64,000 nt of DNA from DASRHY01 sp035650275 (GTDB lineage: Bacteria; Actinomycetota; Actinomycetes; Propionibacteriales; Kribbellaceae), in the NCBI GenBank assembly GCA_035650275.1, contig DASRHY010000008.1:114928-178927 (forward strand), read 5' to 3'. Made by a program: the position numbers and the translations under genes. Below the pieces are notes generated by a model. The model had not been told where the DNA came from, made no database searches, and saw nothing but the letters and a program-made list of their open reading frames with translations. Below are positions 1 through 9,100 of the stretch, piece by piece (within the stretch, counting starts at the first letter, position 1; every line of letters starts with the position of its first letter).

Positions 1-2
1 AC

Positions 3-854
3 ACGCCGCACTGCGCCGCGATCCATCCGTTGCGGCTGGCCCGCGGTCTGGCCGCGGCCGTGCAGCGGCGCGGCGTGACCATCCACGAGAACACCCCGGT
101 GACCGTGCTCGAACCAGGCCGGGCCATCACGCCGTACGGCGTGGTGCGGGCCGACCTGGTGGTGCGGGCGACCGAGGGGTTCACGCCGCGGCTGCCCGGG
201 TACCGGCGGGCGGTCGCGCCGGTGTACTCGCTGATGGTGGCGACCGAGCCGCTCAGCGACACCGTGTGGGACCAGATCGGGCTTGCGGACCGGCCCACCT
301 TCAGCGACTACCGGCACCTGATCGTCTACGGCCAGCGAACCGCGGACGGCCGGCTCGCATTCGGTGGCCGCGGGGCGCCGTACCACTACGGATCCCGTAC
401 CCGGCCGGGGTACGACGACGAGCCCGGCGTGCACGCCGCGCTGCGCGACACCGTCCGGGATCTGTTCGGCCTCAGCGACGTACGGTTCACGCACGCCTGG
501 GGTGGTCCGCTCGGGATCCCGCGGGACTGGTGCGCGTCGGTCGGCCTGGACCGCGGTACCGGGCTGGCCTGGGCGGGCGGCTACGTCGGCGACGGCGTGA
601 GTACGACGAACCTGGCCGGGCGCACACTCACCGACCTGGTGCTGCGGCGCGACACCGAGCTGGTCCGGCTGCCCTGGGTAGGCCACCGGTCCCGGCGGTG
701 GGAGCCGGAACCGCTGCGCTGGCTCGGCGTGAACGCCGGCCTGCGCGCGATGACGCTGGCCGACACCGAGGAGCGGATCACCCGCCGGGACAGCCGGATC
801 GCACGTCTGATGGCCCCGCTGCTCGGCGCCGGACGACGCCCGGCCGGAGCGTAA
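3..854 (+). CDS. FAD-dependent amine/amino-acid oxidase-like protein, C-terminal part
   Basis: The frame is open from the window edge, so the N-terminus with the FAD-binding GxGxxG motif lies outside; about 283 residues are visible. An AAIHPLRLARGLA-like segment at the start and a C-terminal AGGYVGDGVSTTNLAG motif fit the DAO fold (glycine oxidase, D-amino-acid oxidase and relatives), where the second motif contacts the flavin. Such enzymes oxidise amines with FAD in the cytoplasm; the substrate cannot be told from this part. The first in-frame start inside the window is TTG at 30, but homology-like sequence continues upstream of it, so the gene is cut rather than starting there. A large palindromic repeat follows the stop and separates it from a convergent gene. 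Confidence 0.8.
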   Translation, partial: TPHCAAIHPLRLARGLAAAVQRRGVTIHENTPVTVLEPGRAITPYGVVRADLVVRATEGFTPRLPGYRRAVAPVYSLMVATEPLSDTVWDQIGLADRPTFSDYRHLIVYGQRTADGRLAFGGRGAPYHYGSRTRPGYDDEPGVHAALRDTVRDLFGLSDVRFTHAWGGPLGIPRDWCASVGLDRGTGLAWAGGYVGDGVSTTNLAGRTLTDLVLRRDTELVRLPWVGHRSRRWEPEPLRWLGVNAGLRAMTLADTEERITRRDSRIARLMAPLLGAGRRPAGA

Positions 855-859
855 CCCCA

Positions 860-1011
860 AACCCGTTCATCGGACCCTTGTGACCCGGCGTGTCGCCGTT
901 GATCGGGCCCTTGTGACCATCGAGCCGGTACGGCGGGCGGTCCGCCGGCTGTGGTCACAAGGGCCCGACGAGTGACGACACGCCGGGTCACAAGGGCCCG
1001 ATGAACGGGTT
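860..1011. repeat. Nested palindromic intergenic repeat, family A copy 1
   Basis: Outer arms at 860-895 and 976-1011 are inverted copies of about 36 bp with one clear mismatch. Inner arms at 903-919 and 952-968 are a perfect 17-bp inverted pair. The 15-mer CGGGCCCTTGTGACC or a near variant occurs in all four arms. The element fills the gap between two convergent stop codons and could fold as a cruciform or as a bidirectional terminator. A second copy lies at 40611-40733. Confidence 0.9.
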
Positions 1012-1013
1012 GG

Positions 1014-1973
1014 TCAGGGGATGAGCTCGAGGTCGAAGATGTGGATGCTGCCGTTGGAGGGGAGGACGACCAGGTCGACGGTCTTGGCGGGATCGACGGG
1101 GATGGAGTGGGCGAAGATGCGGTACGCGATGCCGGCGTTGCCGTAGCCGTCCGGGCGGTTCCGGCCGTCTGACGACGCCACCAGGGTCGCGCCGTGGGCG
1201 GTGGCGTCCTGGAAGGACCAGTTCGGGAAACCGAACGTGCCGCTGGACGACGTCCCGTCGGTGTACCAGACCGTTGCCGTCCCGACCGCGGCCAGCCCTG
1301 CCGCCGAGCCCAGGAACGCAATCTTCGAGCCCTGCCCGGGCAGCGCGATCGCCTGCCCGCCGGCGATCACGTTGTTCTTCGTGCCGGCGGCCGCGGACGG
1401 CCAGGTGAAGGTCGCGCCGAGCGCGCTGACGGACCCGCCGGGTGTGACCCCGACGTCGGCCAGCTTCTGCGCGGAGAAGCTGTTGCCGTCACCGTCGAAG
1501 TTGCCCGGCGTCGGGTTCGACTCGTCGGTCACACCGACGTTGTTGTACGCCGCCGCCAGGTCCGGCAACGGCTCGCCGGACCGCTGGACCCGGGTCCCGG
1601 TCGCACTGCCGCCGGTGTACGACGCGGTGGCGGTGAAGGTCCGCAACGTGAACCCGGGCAGTCTCTCCGGCACCCGGATGTCGAACGACACCTGGACCGA
1701 CTGGCCCGGCCGGACCGCGTCCCGGACGGTCCGCGACTCGGGGTAGACCGACCAGCCGACCGGCCCGGTGAAGGTCACCGACAGCCGGGACAGCTTCGTC
1801 GTACCGCCGTTGGTGACCGTGACGGTCACCGGCACGATCGCCGGCCCGTTCAGGTCGACCTCGGAGATGCTCACCGTCACGGGGTCGTCGGCCGCGGCGG
1901 CCGAGTTCGTTGCCAACGGCAACGCCAGGAGGATGGCGGCGGCGCCGGCCATCGCGCGAAGGGCCGCCCTCAT
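1014..1973 (-). CDS. Secreted NEW3/NPCBM-associated domain protein
   Basis: This 319-residue protein has a clear Sec signal peptide (basic MRAALRAMAG, a hydrophobic stretch, then an ASAAAA-type cleavage region near residue 28). Residues about 30-125 resemble the NEW3 (alpha-galactosidase-associated) beta-sandwich. The C-terminal part, with WYTDGTSSSGTF and ending in an IHIFDLEL-like strand, resembles carbohydrate-associated domains at the ends of secreted glycosidases. No catalytic motif was seen. Its ATG overlaps the stop of the upstream GH109-like gene by 4 nt (ATGA), so the two are translationally coupled; a joint role in handling an external glycan is an inference. It could equally be the separated accessory half of a larger glycosidase. 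Confidence 0.7.
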   Translation of the reverse strand: MRAALRAMAGAAAILLALPLATNSAAAADDPVTVSISEVDLNGPAIVPVTVTVTNGGTTKLSRLSVTFTGPVGWSVYPESRTVRDAVRPGQSVQVSFDIRVPERLPGFTLRTFTATASYTGGSATGTRVQRSGEPLPDLAAAYNNVGVTDESNPTPGNFDGDGNSFSAQKLADVGVTPGGSVSALGATFTWPSAAAGTKNNVIAGGQAIALPGQGSKIAFLGSAAGLAAVGTATVWYTDGTSSSGTFGFPNWSFQDATAHGATLVASSDGRNRPDGYGNAGIAYRIFAHSIPVDPAKTVDLVVLPSNGSIHIFDLELIP

Positions 1974-3403
1974 TGGACCGGGGGCATGTCGGTCTCGACG
2001 GAGTCCAGGCCCAGCCGTAGCTTGGCCCAGTCACCGCGGGTGAAGTCCGGTACGCCGACCGGTTTGCCGCCGCGATCCAGTGACTCCACACTGAGCGGCA
2101 CCGGCGAGCACCACGAGGCCGAGTCGTACACGTCTATGTCGGGCACCAGTCCGGCCCTCATCTCCTGCACGATCCGCCACTGCAGGATGTAGTCAATGCC
2201 GCCGTGCCCGCCGTTGTTCTCCGCGTCGTCGCCCACCTTCTTCCACAGCCAGTGGTCGAACGTGCTCTGGTACGACGCGAAGTCGCGCCAGGTGTCACCG
2301 CTGTGGTCAGGCTCGAAGTAGGCCCGGGCGCCGGTGCTGCCGCTGACGTAGTCCTCCACGATGCCGCGGCTGCCGACCAGGCTGTTGATCCGGCTGTACG
2401 GGCGCGGCGAGCTGACCGCATGCTCGGCGCGGATGACCCGGCCCTTGGCGGTGTCGATCATGCAGGTGATCAGGTCACCGTTGATGTAGGTCTCGTTCCA
2501 CACCGGGTCGGTGCGCGGGATGTTGCGCTCGCGGTAGTCCGCCAGCCCCTTCGGCTCGGTCGCGGTGGCGGCCAGCGTGGTGAACCGGTCTCCGCGGTTG
2601 ATGTCCATGCAGGCCGCGATCGGCGCCAGCCCGTGCATCGGGTAGAAGCTCGCGATGCTGCGGGTGTGCCACCTCCGCCGCCAGGCGTCGGTGTAGTACG
2701 TCGGGGAGAACAGCAGCCCGCGCAGGTCGTGCATGTACCCGCCGTGGCCGTTCGTGACGTCGCCGAAGGTGCCCTCGTGTGCCATCTTGAGCATCGCCAG
2801 CTCGTTGCGGCCGTAGTTGCAGTTCTCCATCAGCCACAGGTGCTTGCGGGTCAGCTCGGAGGTGTTGACCAGGTCCCAGAGCTCGGCCAGCTCGGTGGCG
2901 ATCGGGAGCTCGATGCCGACGTGCTTGCCGCCGAGCAGTGCGGCCTTGCCGTGCGTGTAGTGGAACTCCCATGGCGTCGCGACGTACACCAGGTCGACGT
3001 CCGGGCTCGTCACCAGCGCCTGGTACGACGAGCTGGAGCCGCCGTGCTCGACGGGTCGGGGCTTGCCGAGCTGGACCAGTCGGTCCGCGGCGGTCTTCGC
3101 CCGGTCGGCACGGATGTCGCACACGTGCGTGACCACGGCACCGGGGATGGCGGACCAGCCACTGAGCATGCCCATGCCACGGTTGCCCAGACCGATCAGG
3201 CCGATCCGGACCATGTCGTGCTGCTCGAACGGGACGCCGATCATCGTCTTCTGACCGGCCTGGCGGCGTGGGATGTCTGCGGTCGAGCCGGCCGAGCCGG
3301 CCGGGCCGGCGGCCGACGCCGCGGCGGGGGCCGCGGCGAGCACACCTCCGGCCAGCGCACCCCCGAGCAGCGAGCGGCGGGACGTGGTGGGTAGGTCGGG
3401 CAT
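1970..3403 (-). CDS. GH109-like Gfo/Idh/MocA-family secreted oxidoreductase/glycosidase
   Basis: The 477-residue product begins with a Tat-type signal (TSRRSLLG followed by an alanine-rich hydrophobic segment). It then shows a Rossmann fold with IGLIGLGNRGMG as NAD-binding motif and a VATPWEFHY segment. The motifs WLMENCNYGRNE and GHGGYMHDLR match the GH109 branch (NAD-dependent alpha-N-acetylgalactosaminidases), which hydrolyse glycosides by transient oxidation with bound NAD. The start at 3403 was chosen over an upstream in-frame ATG because GAGGAG sits 9 nt before it and the Tat motif follows directly. A sigma70-like promoter lies about 60 nt upstream. It leads a two-gene operon. Substrate assignment is by family resemblance only; it could be a plain Gfo/Idh/MocA dehydrogenase. 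Confidence 0.8.
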   Translation of the reverse strand: MPDLPTTSRRSLLGGALAGGVLAAAPAAASAAGPAGSAGSTADIPRRQAGQKTMIGVPFEQHDMVRIGLIGLGNRGMGMLSGWSAIPGAVVTHVCDIRADRAKTAADRLVQLGKPRPVEHGGSSSSYQALVTSPDVDLVYVATPWEFHYTHGKAALLGGKHVGIELPIATELAELWDLVNTSELTRKHLWLMENCNYGRNELAMLKMAHEGTFGDVTNGHGGYMHDLRGLLFSPTYYTDAWRRRWHTRSIASFYPMHGLAPIAACMDINRGDRFTTLAATATEPKGLADYRERNIPRTDPVWNETYINGDLITCMIDTAKGRVIRAEHAVSSPRPYSRINSLVGSRGIVEDYVSGSTGARAYFEPDHSGDTWRDFASYQSTFDHWLWKKVGDDAENNGGHGGIDYILQWRIVQEMRAGLVPDIDVYDSASWCSPVPLSVESLDRGGKPVGVPDFTRGDWAKLRLGLDSVETDMPPVQ

Positions 3404-3463
3404 GAGGAACCACTCCTCGGGAGGTGACGCCCGGGCGGCGGGCGTAAGTGGGCGGTTCATCGC

Positions 3464-3492
3464 ACTCTGTCGCGCCACGCTCACACTGTCAA
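3464..3492 (-). promoter_or_regulatory. Sigma70-type promoter for the GH109-like operon
   Basis: On the minus strand TTGACA (3487-3492) is followed after 17 nt by CAGAGT (3464-3469). Predicted transcription would start near 3457, giving a leader of about 54 nt before the ATG at 3403. The -35 box is a perfect consensus, unusual in this window. Confidence 0.55.
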
Positions 3493-3556
3493 TACCTGCT
3501 CGCTAATAACCCCCAACGAGCACATTCGCACACCTCCGCTGCAGATCACGGCCACC

Positions 3557-3696
3557 TCCCGTACCGACACGCCGTCGACGCGGCCGGTCCACGGCGTGTC
3601 GGTACGGGAAGTCGGCACCGAGTGCCGGGCACCAGGCGAGCTCCCGTAAGGACACGCCGTCCGCGCCGGGGTTCGGGCGGCGTGTCGGCACGGGAA
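3557..3696. repeat. Tandem pair of palindromic repeats, family B copies 1 and 2
   Basis: Copy 1 is a perfect 19-bp inverted repeat: TCCCGTACCGACACGCCGT at 3557-3575 and its complement at 3591-3609, loop 15 nt. Copy 2 has imperfect arms at 3641-3659 and 3678-3696 with the same GACACGCCG core. Together with the promoter on its left the pair explains the 364-bp gap between the divergent GH109-like and crotonase genes; the frames crossing it look like artefacts of the palindromes. A second pair is at 35782-35911. Confidence 0.9.
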
Positions 3697-3767
3697 GTGA
3701 GGCAGGTGGGAGGGTGGGCGCTGTGGTAGGTGTGGGCCACTGGCGGCGACAGGGAGGCGGGTACTCG

Positions 3768-4532
3768 ATGGCGGTGCGCAGCGAACGGAACGGGCCGGTG
3801 ACCACGGTCGTGCTCTCCCGGCCGGAGGCCCGCAACGCCGTGGACGGGCCGACCGCGCAGGCGCTGGCCGACGAGTTCCGCGCGTTCGACGCCGACCCGG
3901 ACGCAGCGGTCGCGGTGCTGTGGGGCGAGGGCGGCACGTTCTGCGCCGGCGCGGACCTGAAGGCCGTCGGCACCGAACGCGGCAACGCCGTCACCGAGGA
4001 CGGCGACGGCCCGATGGGCCCGACCCGGCTGCGGCTCGGCAAGCCCGTGATCGCGGCGATCGCGGGTCACGCGGTGGCCGGCGGGCTCGAGCTGGCGCTG
4101 TGGTGCGACCTGCGGGTTGCCGAGGAGGACGCCGTACTCGGTGTGTTCTGCCGGCGCTGGGGCGTGCCGCTGATCGACGGCGGAACGGTCCGGCTCCCCC
4201 GGCTGGTCGGCACCGGCCATGCGATGGACCTGATCCTCACCGGCCGCCCGGTGCAGGCGTCGGAGGCACGCGCGATGGGCATGGTCAACCGCGTCGTACC
4301 GGTCGGGCAGTCCCGGCAGGCCGCCGAGCAGCTCGCGGCCGACCTGGCCGCCTTCCCGCGGACCTGCCTGCGGCACGACCGGCTGTCGGTACTGGAGGCC
4401 GAGGGCCTGCCCGAGACCGACGCGCTCGCGGTCGAGCTGAAACACGGCAGGGAGTCGCTGGCCGACGCGGCCGAGGGCGTGGCACGGTTCGCCGCGGGCG
4501 CCGGCCGGCACGGCAGCTTCGGCGACCGATGA
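3768..4532 (+). CDS. Crotonase (enoyl-CoA hydratase/isomerase) family protein
   Basis: The product of 254 residues carries the crotonase oxyanion-hole motifs GGTFCAGADLKA (about residues 63-74) and AGHAVAGGLELALW (about 101-114). The region after the second motif reads RRWGVPLIDGGTVRLPR, typical of a crotonase branch in which the classical second catalytic glutamate is not evident, so hydration of a simple enoyl-CoA should not be assumed. The ATG at 3768 is preferred to an upstream in-frame one because of the GGAGGCGG ribosome site just before it. Its stop overlaps the next start by 4 nt (ATGA), so it is co-translated with the lipoate ligase-like gene. A CoA-thioester substrate in the cytoplasm is expected. 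Confidence 0.85.
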   Translation: MAVRSERNGPVTTVVLSRPEARNAVDGPTAQALADEFRAFDADPDAAVAVLWGEGGTFCAGADLKAVGTERGNAVTEDGDGPMGPTRLRLGKPVIAAIAGHAVAGGLELALWCDLRVAEEDAVLGVFCRRWGVPLIDGGTVRLPRLVGTGHAMDLILTGRPVQASEARAMGMVNRVVPVGQSRQAAEQLAADLAAFPRTCLRHDRLSVLEAEGLPETDALAVELKHGRESLADAAEGVARFAAGAGRHGSFGDR

Positions 4533-5194
4533 ACGTCCACCGGCTGCTCGGTACGGCCACCGAGTTCCACGCCCGCACCATCCCGTCCGGGCTCGAGGCG
4601 GCCGAGGCATGGGTGTTCTCGATCCAGCGGACCGCGCTGGTGCTGGGCAGCTCGCAGCGCGGGCACGTCGCGGACGAGGCGTCCACCCGCCAGCACGGCG
4701 TCGAGGTGGTGCGGCGCAACAGCGGTGGCGGTGCCGTCCTGCTGGTCCCGGGCCGGAGCCTGTGGATCGACGTGCTGCTGCCCCGGGACGACCCGCGCTG
4801 GGTGGACGACGTCGGCCTGTCGGCGTACTGGCTGGGTGAGGTCTGGGCGGACGCCCTCCGGGAGGCGGGCGTCGAGCCGGTGGTGCACAAGGACCGGCTG
4901 CAGCAGACGCAGTGGGGCAGGCTGGTGTGCTTCGCTGCCGTGGGTCCGGGCGAGGTGACCGTCGCCGGCCGCAAGGTGGTGGGCATCTCGCAGCGTCGTA
5001 CCCGCGGCGGCGCCCGGTTCCAGTGTCTGGTGATGGACCACTGGGACCCGGGGCTGCTGCTCGACCTGCTGGAGCTCAGCCCGACCGAGCGGGCCCGGGC
5101 CTTGGCGGACCTGAAGGATGTCGCGGCAGGCCCCGGCGTACCGCTGGACGCACTCGAGAACGCGGTGCTGGACCGGCTGGGTCGATGGTGGTGA
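4529..5194 (+). CDS. Lipoate-protein ligase A-like (biotin/lipoate ligase fold) protein
   Basis: The 221-residue product has VRRNSGGGAVLLVPG, the RRxxGGGxVxH-like substrate loop of the biotin/lipoate A/B ligase fold. GRKVVGISQRR follows, whose lysine matches the lysine that contacts lipoyl-AMP. Family members attach lipoate or octanoate to E2 or GcvH domains, or transfer octanoyl groups. The length is shorter than full LplA (about 330) and lacks its C-terminal accessory domain, so it may be an octanoyltransferase or an amidotransferase. Start and stop are fixed by the 4-nt overlap with the crotonase. An E1-type dehydrogenase operon needing a lipoylated E2 lies at the far right end, but no direct link is shown. 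Confidence 0.8.
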   Translation: MNVHRLLGTATEFHARTIPSGLEAAEAWVFSIQRTALVLGSSQRGHVADEASTRQHGVEVVRRNSGGGAVLLVPGRSLWIDVLLPRDDPRWVDDVGLSAYWLGEVWADALREAGVEPVVHKDRLQQTQWGRLVCFAAVGPGEVTVAGRKVVGISQRRTRGGARFQCLVMDHWDPGLLLDLLELSPTERARALADLKDVAAGPGVPLDALENAVLDRLGRWW

Positions 5195-5243
5195 CCGTCC
5201 GTGGACTGCACCCGGCGCTGGACGCACTGCGGACGGAGCTGAC

Positions 5244-5402
5244 ATGACCGGGCAGCACGTGGCCGGGTTCCCGGTCGAGGAGCTGGTCCTGGTCGCGTTG
5301 GCGAGCGCCGCGCCGCTGCTCGTCTACGTCGGCTGGGGGATCGCCGACCGGGCCGGTCGGTTCCGCCGGGCCGTGCGGCGGTTCACGACGCGGCGCGGAT
5401 GA
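5244..5402 (+). CDS. Small single-span membrane protein, hypothetical
   Basis: A 52-codon frame starts with ATG 5 nt after GGAG. It encodes one hydrophobic segment (VLVALASAAPLLVYVGWGI, about residues 15-33) and a strongly basic tail rich in arginine, the layout of a small positive-inside membrane protein. It follows the lipoate ligase-like gene by 49 nt and overlaps the convergent inositol phosphatase stop by 20 nt. No family is recognised; the frame could be non-coding. Confidence 0.4.
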   Translation: MTGQHVAGFPVEELVLVALASAAPLLVYVGWGIADRAGRFRRAVRRFTTRRG

Positions 5403-6171
5403 CCGCCAGCAGGTCTTCCGCCAGCGGCTCAGCGACCGCGACCGTCCCGACCGAGGTGGCGGTGTGCGGCGAGCCGTCGAGAGCGAGTACGACGGCGCCG
5501 GCCTCGCGGGCGATCGCCACCCCGGCCGCGGTGTCCCATGGGTTGTTGCCGTTCAGCACGCAGGCATCCAGCCTGCCGGCCGCGACCCAGGCAAGGTCGG
5601 TGACGGCGGACCCGAGCAGCCGGAGCCGCTGCACACGTTCGGCCAGCGACGCGGTGATGGCCAACCGCTGCGCGTTCTTCGCCGCCGCGCCGGGGCCGAT
5701 CGCATAGTCGCCGATGGCAACGAGTGCCTGGTCGAGCCGGTCGCACCGGCTGGCCCGGATCGGCTGGTCGTTGCACCAGGCACCGAGTCCGTCGGCGGCC
5801 GTGTAGCGGGTGCCGAGGAACGGCAGGTCGACCACGCCGAGCAGCGAGGTGCTGTCGCCGATCAGCCCGAGCGAGACACCGCACAGCGGCACGCCGTGCA
5901 GGAAGTTCACGGTGCCGTCGATCGGGTCCAGCGCCCAGGTCAACCCGGACGATCCGGCGACCTCGCCCTCCTCCTCACCGATCAGCCCGATCTGCGGCGT
6001 CTGCTCGGCGAGGAAGCCGCGGACCAGCCGCTCGATCGCGATGTCCAGCTCCGAGGCCATGTCCCGGTCGCCTTTCGGCAGCACCGCGCCGGGCATGCCG
6101 GTGCGCAGCAGATCGGCGCCCAGGGCAACGGCCTCGGTGGCGATGCTGAGCAGTCGGTCGAGGTCCGTCAC
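5383..6171 (-). CDS. suhB: Inositol monophosphatase family protein
   Basis: The 262-residue product carries the complete metal-binding set of the FIG/IMPase superfamily: GEEEG (about 66-70), the WALDPIDGTVNF motif (about 79-90) and WDTAAGVAIAREAGA near the C-terminus. These bind two or three Mg2+ ions and hydrolyse phosphate monoesters such as inositol-1-phosphate. In actinobacteria this can feed phosphatidylinositol or mycothiol synthesis. It starts with GTG overlapping the stop of the upstream carboxylase by 4 nt (GTGA), so the two are coupled, though no metabolic link is obvious. The symbol is a family-level assignment; a nucleotide-phosphate substrate such as PAP is possible. Confidence 0.85.
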   Translation of the reverse strand: MTDLDRLLSIATEAVALGADLLRTGMPGAVLPKGDRDMASELDIAIERLVRGFLAEQTPQIGLIGEEEGEVAGSSGLTWALDPIDGTVNFLHGVPLCGVSLGLIGDSTSLLGVVDLPFLGTRYTAADGLGAWCNDQPIRASRCDRLDQALVAIGDYAIGPGAAAKNAQRLAITASLAERVQRLRLLGSAVTDLAWVAAGRLDACVLNGNNPWDTAAGVAIAREAGAVVLALDGSPHTATSVGTVAVAEPLAEDLLAVIRAAS

Positions 6172-9100
6172 CGCGACAGGCCGCGCTCGATGGCGGCGAT
6201 CAGCTGCGGGCGCAGCTCCTCGGGCTGGATCACCGCGTCGACGGAGCCGACCTCAACGGCCCGCCGGATGCTGTGCACCCGGTCGAACTCGGCCGCGACC
6301 TCGCCGAGCTTCTCGGCCCGGACCGCCGCGCGTACCTCGGTCAGCTCGGTGGCCAGCGCGGCCCGGTTGGCGCCTTCGGCCTCGGCCATCCGGGCCTCCA
6401 GCTCGGCGACCCGCGGGTCGGCCGAGGTCCGGGTGCGGACCTCGCCGGCGAAAACCACCGCGGCCGCAGGCGCGCCGCCGATGACGGAGGCGAACGAGCC
6501 CTCGACCGCGAGCACGGTCATCGACGGGTTCAGCGCCTTGGAGAACACCACGAACGCGCCGCCGTGGTACCGGGACACCACGCAGAACACGATCGGCCCG
6601 CGGAAGTTCACGATGGCCCGGCCGATCTCGGCGCCGTACTCGAGCTGCAGGTTCCGCATCGAGTCCGGCGAGCCGTCGAAGCCGGAAAGGTTCGCGAGCA
6701 CCACCAGCGGGCGGTTGCCGCTGGCCGCGTTGATCGCCCGGGCCGTCTTCTTCGACGAGCGCGGGAACAGCGTGCCGGCGGTATAGGTGTCCGGACCGTC
6801 GGTGGGCGGGAAGCCGCGCCGCGGCACCGGCTTGGACTCGATTCCGAGCAGGCAGACCGGCCAGCCACCGAGCCGCGCGTCCTGCACCACCGCGGTCTCG
6901 GCGTCGGCCATTCCGGCCCAGCGCTCCAGCACCGGGTGGTCGGCGTCGGACACCGCGCGCATCAGGGTGCGGATGTCAAACGCCTTCTTGCGGTCCGGGT
7001 TGGTCTCGGCGGAGAAGACCTCGCCGACGGTTCGGAAGCCGCCGTCGGCCGGGTCGTGCGGGTAGGTGGTGACGTCGCGGTCGTGCGGGTCGCTGGTCGG
7101 CGCGCGCCGCGGCCCGCGCTCCCCCGGTGCCACATAGGTGTGGTCGTAGTGCGCCATCAGGATGTCCCGTGCGCCCGCCAGGTCGGGCGCCCAGTACTGC
7201 GCCTGCCCGTTCGGGCCCATCACCCGGTCGTAGCCGCCGATGCCGAAGTTGTCCTCGGCCGACACCCCGCCGGAGAAGTCCAGCGACTGCTTGCCGGTCA
7301 GCACCATCGCGCTGTCCGGCGTCATCACCAGGATCCCCTTGGTGTGCATCAGCATCGTCGCCTCGGCGTTCCAGTACGGCTGCGCGCCGACGTTGATGCC
7401 CGCGACGACGACATTGATCTCGCCGCCGGCCTGGGTGAACTCGATGATCCGCTTCAGCGCCTTCGCGACCCAGTCCATGTTCTCGGTGCCGGAGTCCATC
7501 GAGATCCGCGCGCCGGCGGACACCGCGAACCACTCCACCGGGACCCGCATCCGCTCAGCCAGGTCGAGGGCCGCGATGATCCGGGCGCACTCGGCCTCGG
7601 CGACCGCGCCGAGCGCCTTGGTCGGGTCGCCGCTCAGCACCACCCGGGTGACGCCGTCGGGGTGACGCCGGGTCGGCGTACTGATCACGCCGACGATCAG
7701 GCCGGCCTTGTTCAGCCCGCGCGGGCGCTCGACCGGTACCAGGGAGCCGGTGTCGTCCAGGTCGTGCTCGACGTACGAGCCGCCGGGTCCAGCGACCATG
7801 CCGGCCACCTCGTACGGGTAGACGGTGTTGCGGCGGCGTGCCCGGACCACCTTCTGCGCGTAGTCGTCCAGCGGCTTCAGCCGTTCCGTCGGCGGCCGTT
7901 CCACCACCGTCTGCACACCGGCACCGGGCTGGTTGTAGAACCGCCCGACCACCGGGAACGGCGCGCCGTTCGACCCGGTCACCCGGCCCTGCACCACGAC
8001 CTCCTCGATCCCGGCACCCGCGGTGAGCGGCGCGATGTTGCGCCGCAGCGCGGTCAGCTCGGCGACCTCCGCGTCGACGACCGGCCAGATCGTCACCCAG
8101 ACGTGGTTCATCTCCAGCCGGGCGCCTGCCGCGCCGCGGGCGGTGCGGGCCCGGCGGATGCCTTCCAGGCAGTTCGCGATCGCGCGCTCCACGTGTGGCA
8201 GCGAGGTGACCTTGCCGTCGTCGTCGCGGACCACGGCGAACTGGCGGACCTGGGCAAGCGCGACCAGCCGCTCGTCGGCCGCGTTCTCGCGCGCCACGCA
8301 GTGGTACAGCAGCACGTCCTCCGGCGCCTCCAGCCGGGTGATGGTGAAGTCGCGCAGCCGCCACAGGTTCAGCCGGCGCCCCACCATCGGGTGTACGCCG
8401 CGCACGTTCTCGTCCTCGACCACGCCGTCCGGACCGGGCCGGAAGGTGACGTACGACACCGGGCGACCGTTGCCGGGAGCAACCGCCACGGCCACCCGTC
8501 GTACCCGCTGGATGAGCGGCAGCGCGGCGACCAGGTCGCGCAGCCGGCCGGACGCGTCCTGCGCTGACTCCGGGCAGTCCGACCAGGACAGGTACAGGTC
8601 CGCGACCGCCTCGTGACCCGGTGGCCGGGCGTCGACCTCCGCGGTCAGGTCACGGACCAGCGCGCTCCCGGTGTCGGCGAGCTCGGCGACGGTGCCAATG
8701 GTGCTGACCAGGTGCGTCGGCCGGTCGTCCAGGCTGTAGTCGGCGGTGGTGAACGGCCGGCCGTGCACGGTGGCGTTGCGCAGGTCGTGCAGCTCGTACT
8801 CCAGGTAGTGCCGGCGGACCAGCACCTCCAGCATCGGCTCGGTCTCGGCGACGCCGCGTTCCAGCCGCTCGGCCAGGAACCGGACGATCTGCTCCGGGAT
8901 CGTGGCCAGGGCCTCGACCCGCTGGGCGTGCTCCGGCGCGTCCGGGTCCAGCGCCAGCGCGGACAGCTCGTCGCCGACCCCGGCCAGCACCTCGGCCCGG
9001 GCCTCGTCCACGAGCGGCTGGTCGAACCAGCGGAACCGGACGCTGCGGGCCAGGTCGCCGATCACGGGGAAGCGCAGCTGGGTGGCCAGCACCAGGTGGT

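Noticed and set aside
266..883. Long overlapping frame inside the FAD oxidase
   Set aside because: Arginine/proline-rich shadow frame typical of high-GC coding sequence; the real frame has flavoenzyme motifs.
860..1011. CRISPR array interpretation of the repeated 15-mer
   Set aside because: The copies alternate in orientation and form nested palindromes; there are no regular spacers or cas genes.
3546..4610. 354-codon minus-strand frame across repeats and crotonase
   Set aside because: It runs through the family B palindromes and the antisense of a well-supported crotonase gene.
5185..5247. 20-codon frame overlapping the small membrane gene by ATGA
   Set aside because: It begins inside the lipoate ligase-like gene, has no ribosome site of its own and no recognisable feature.
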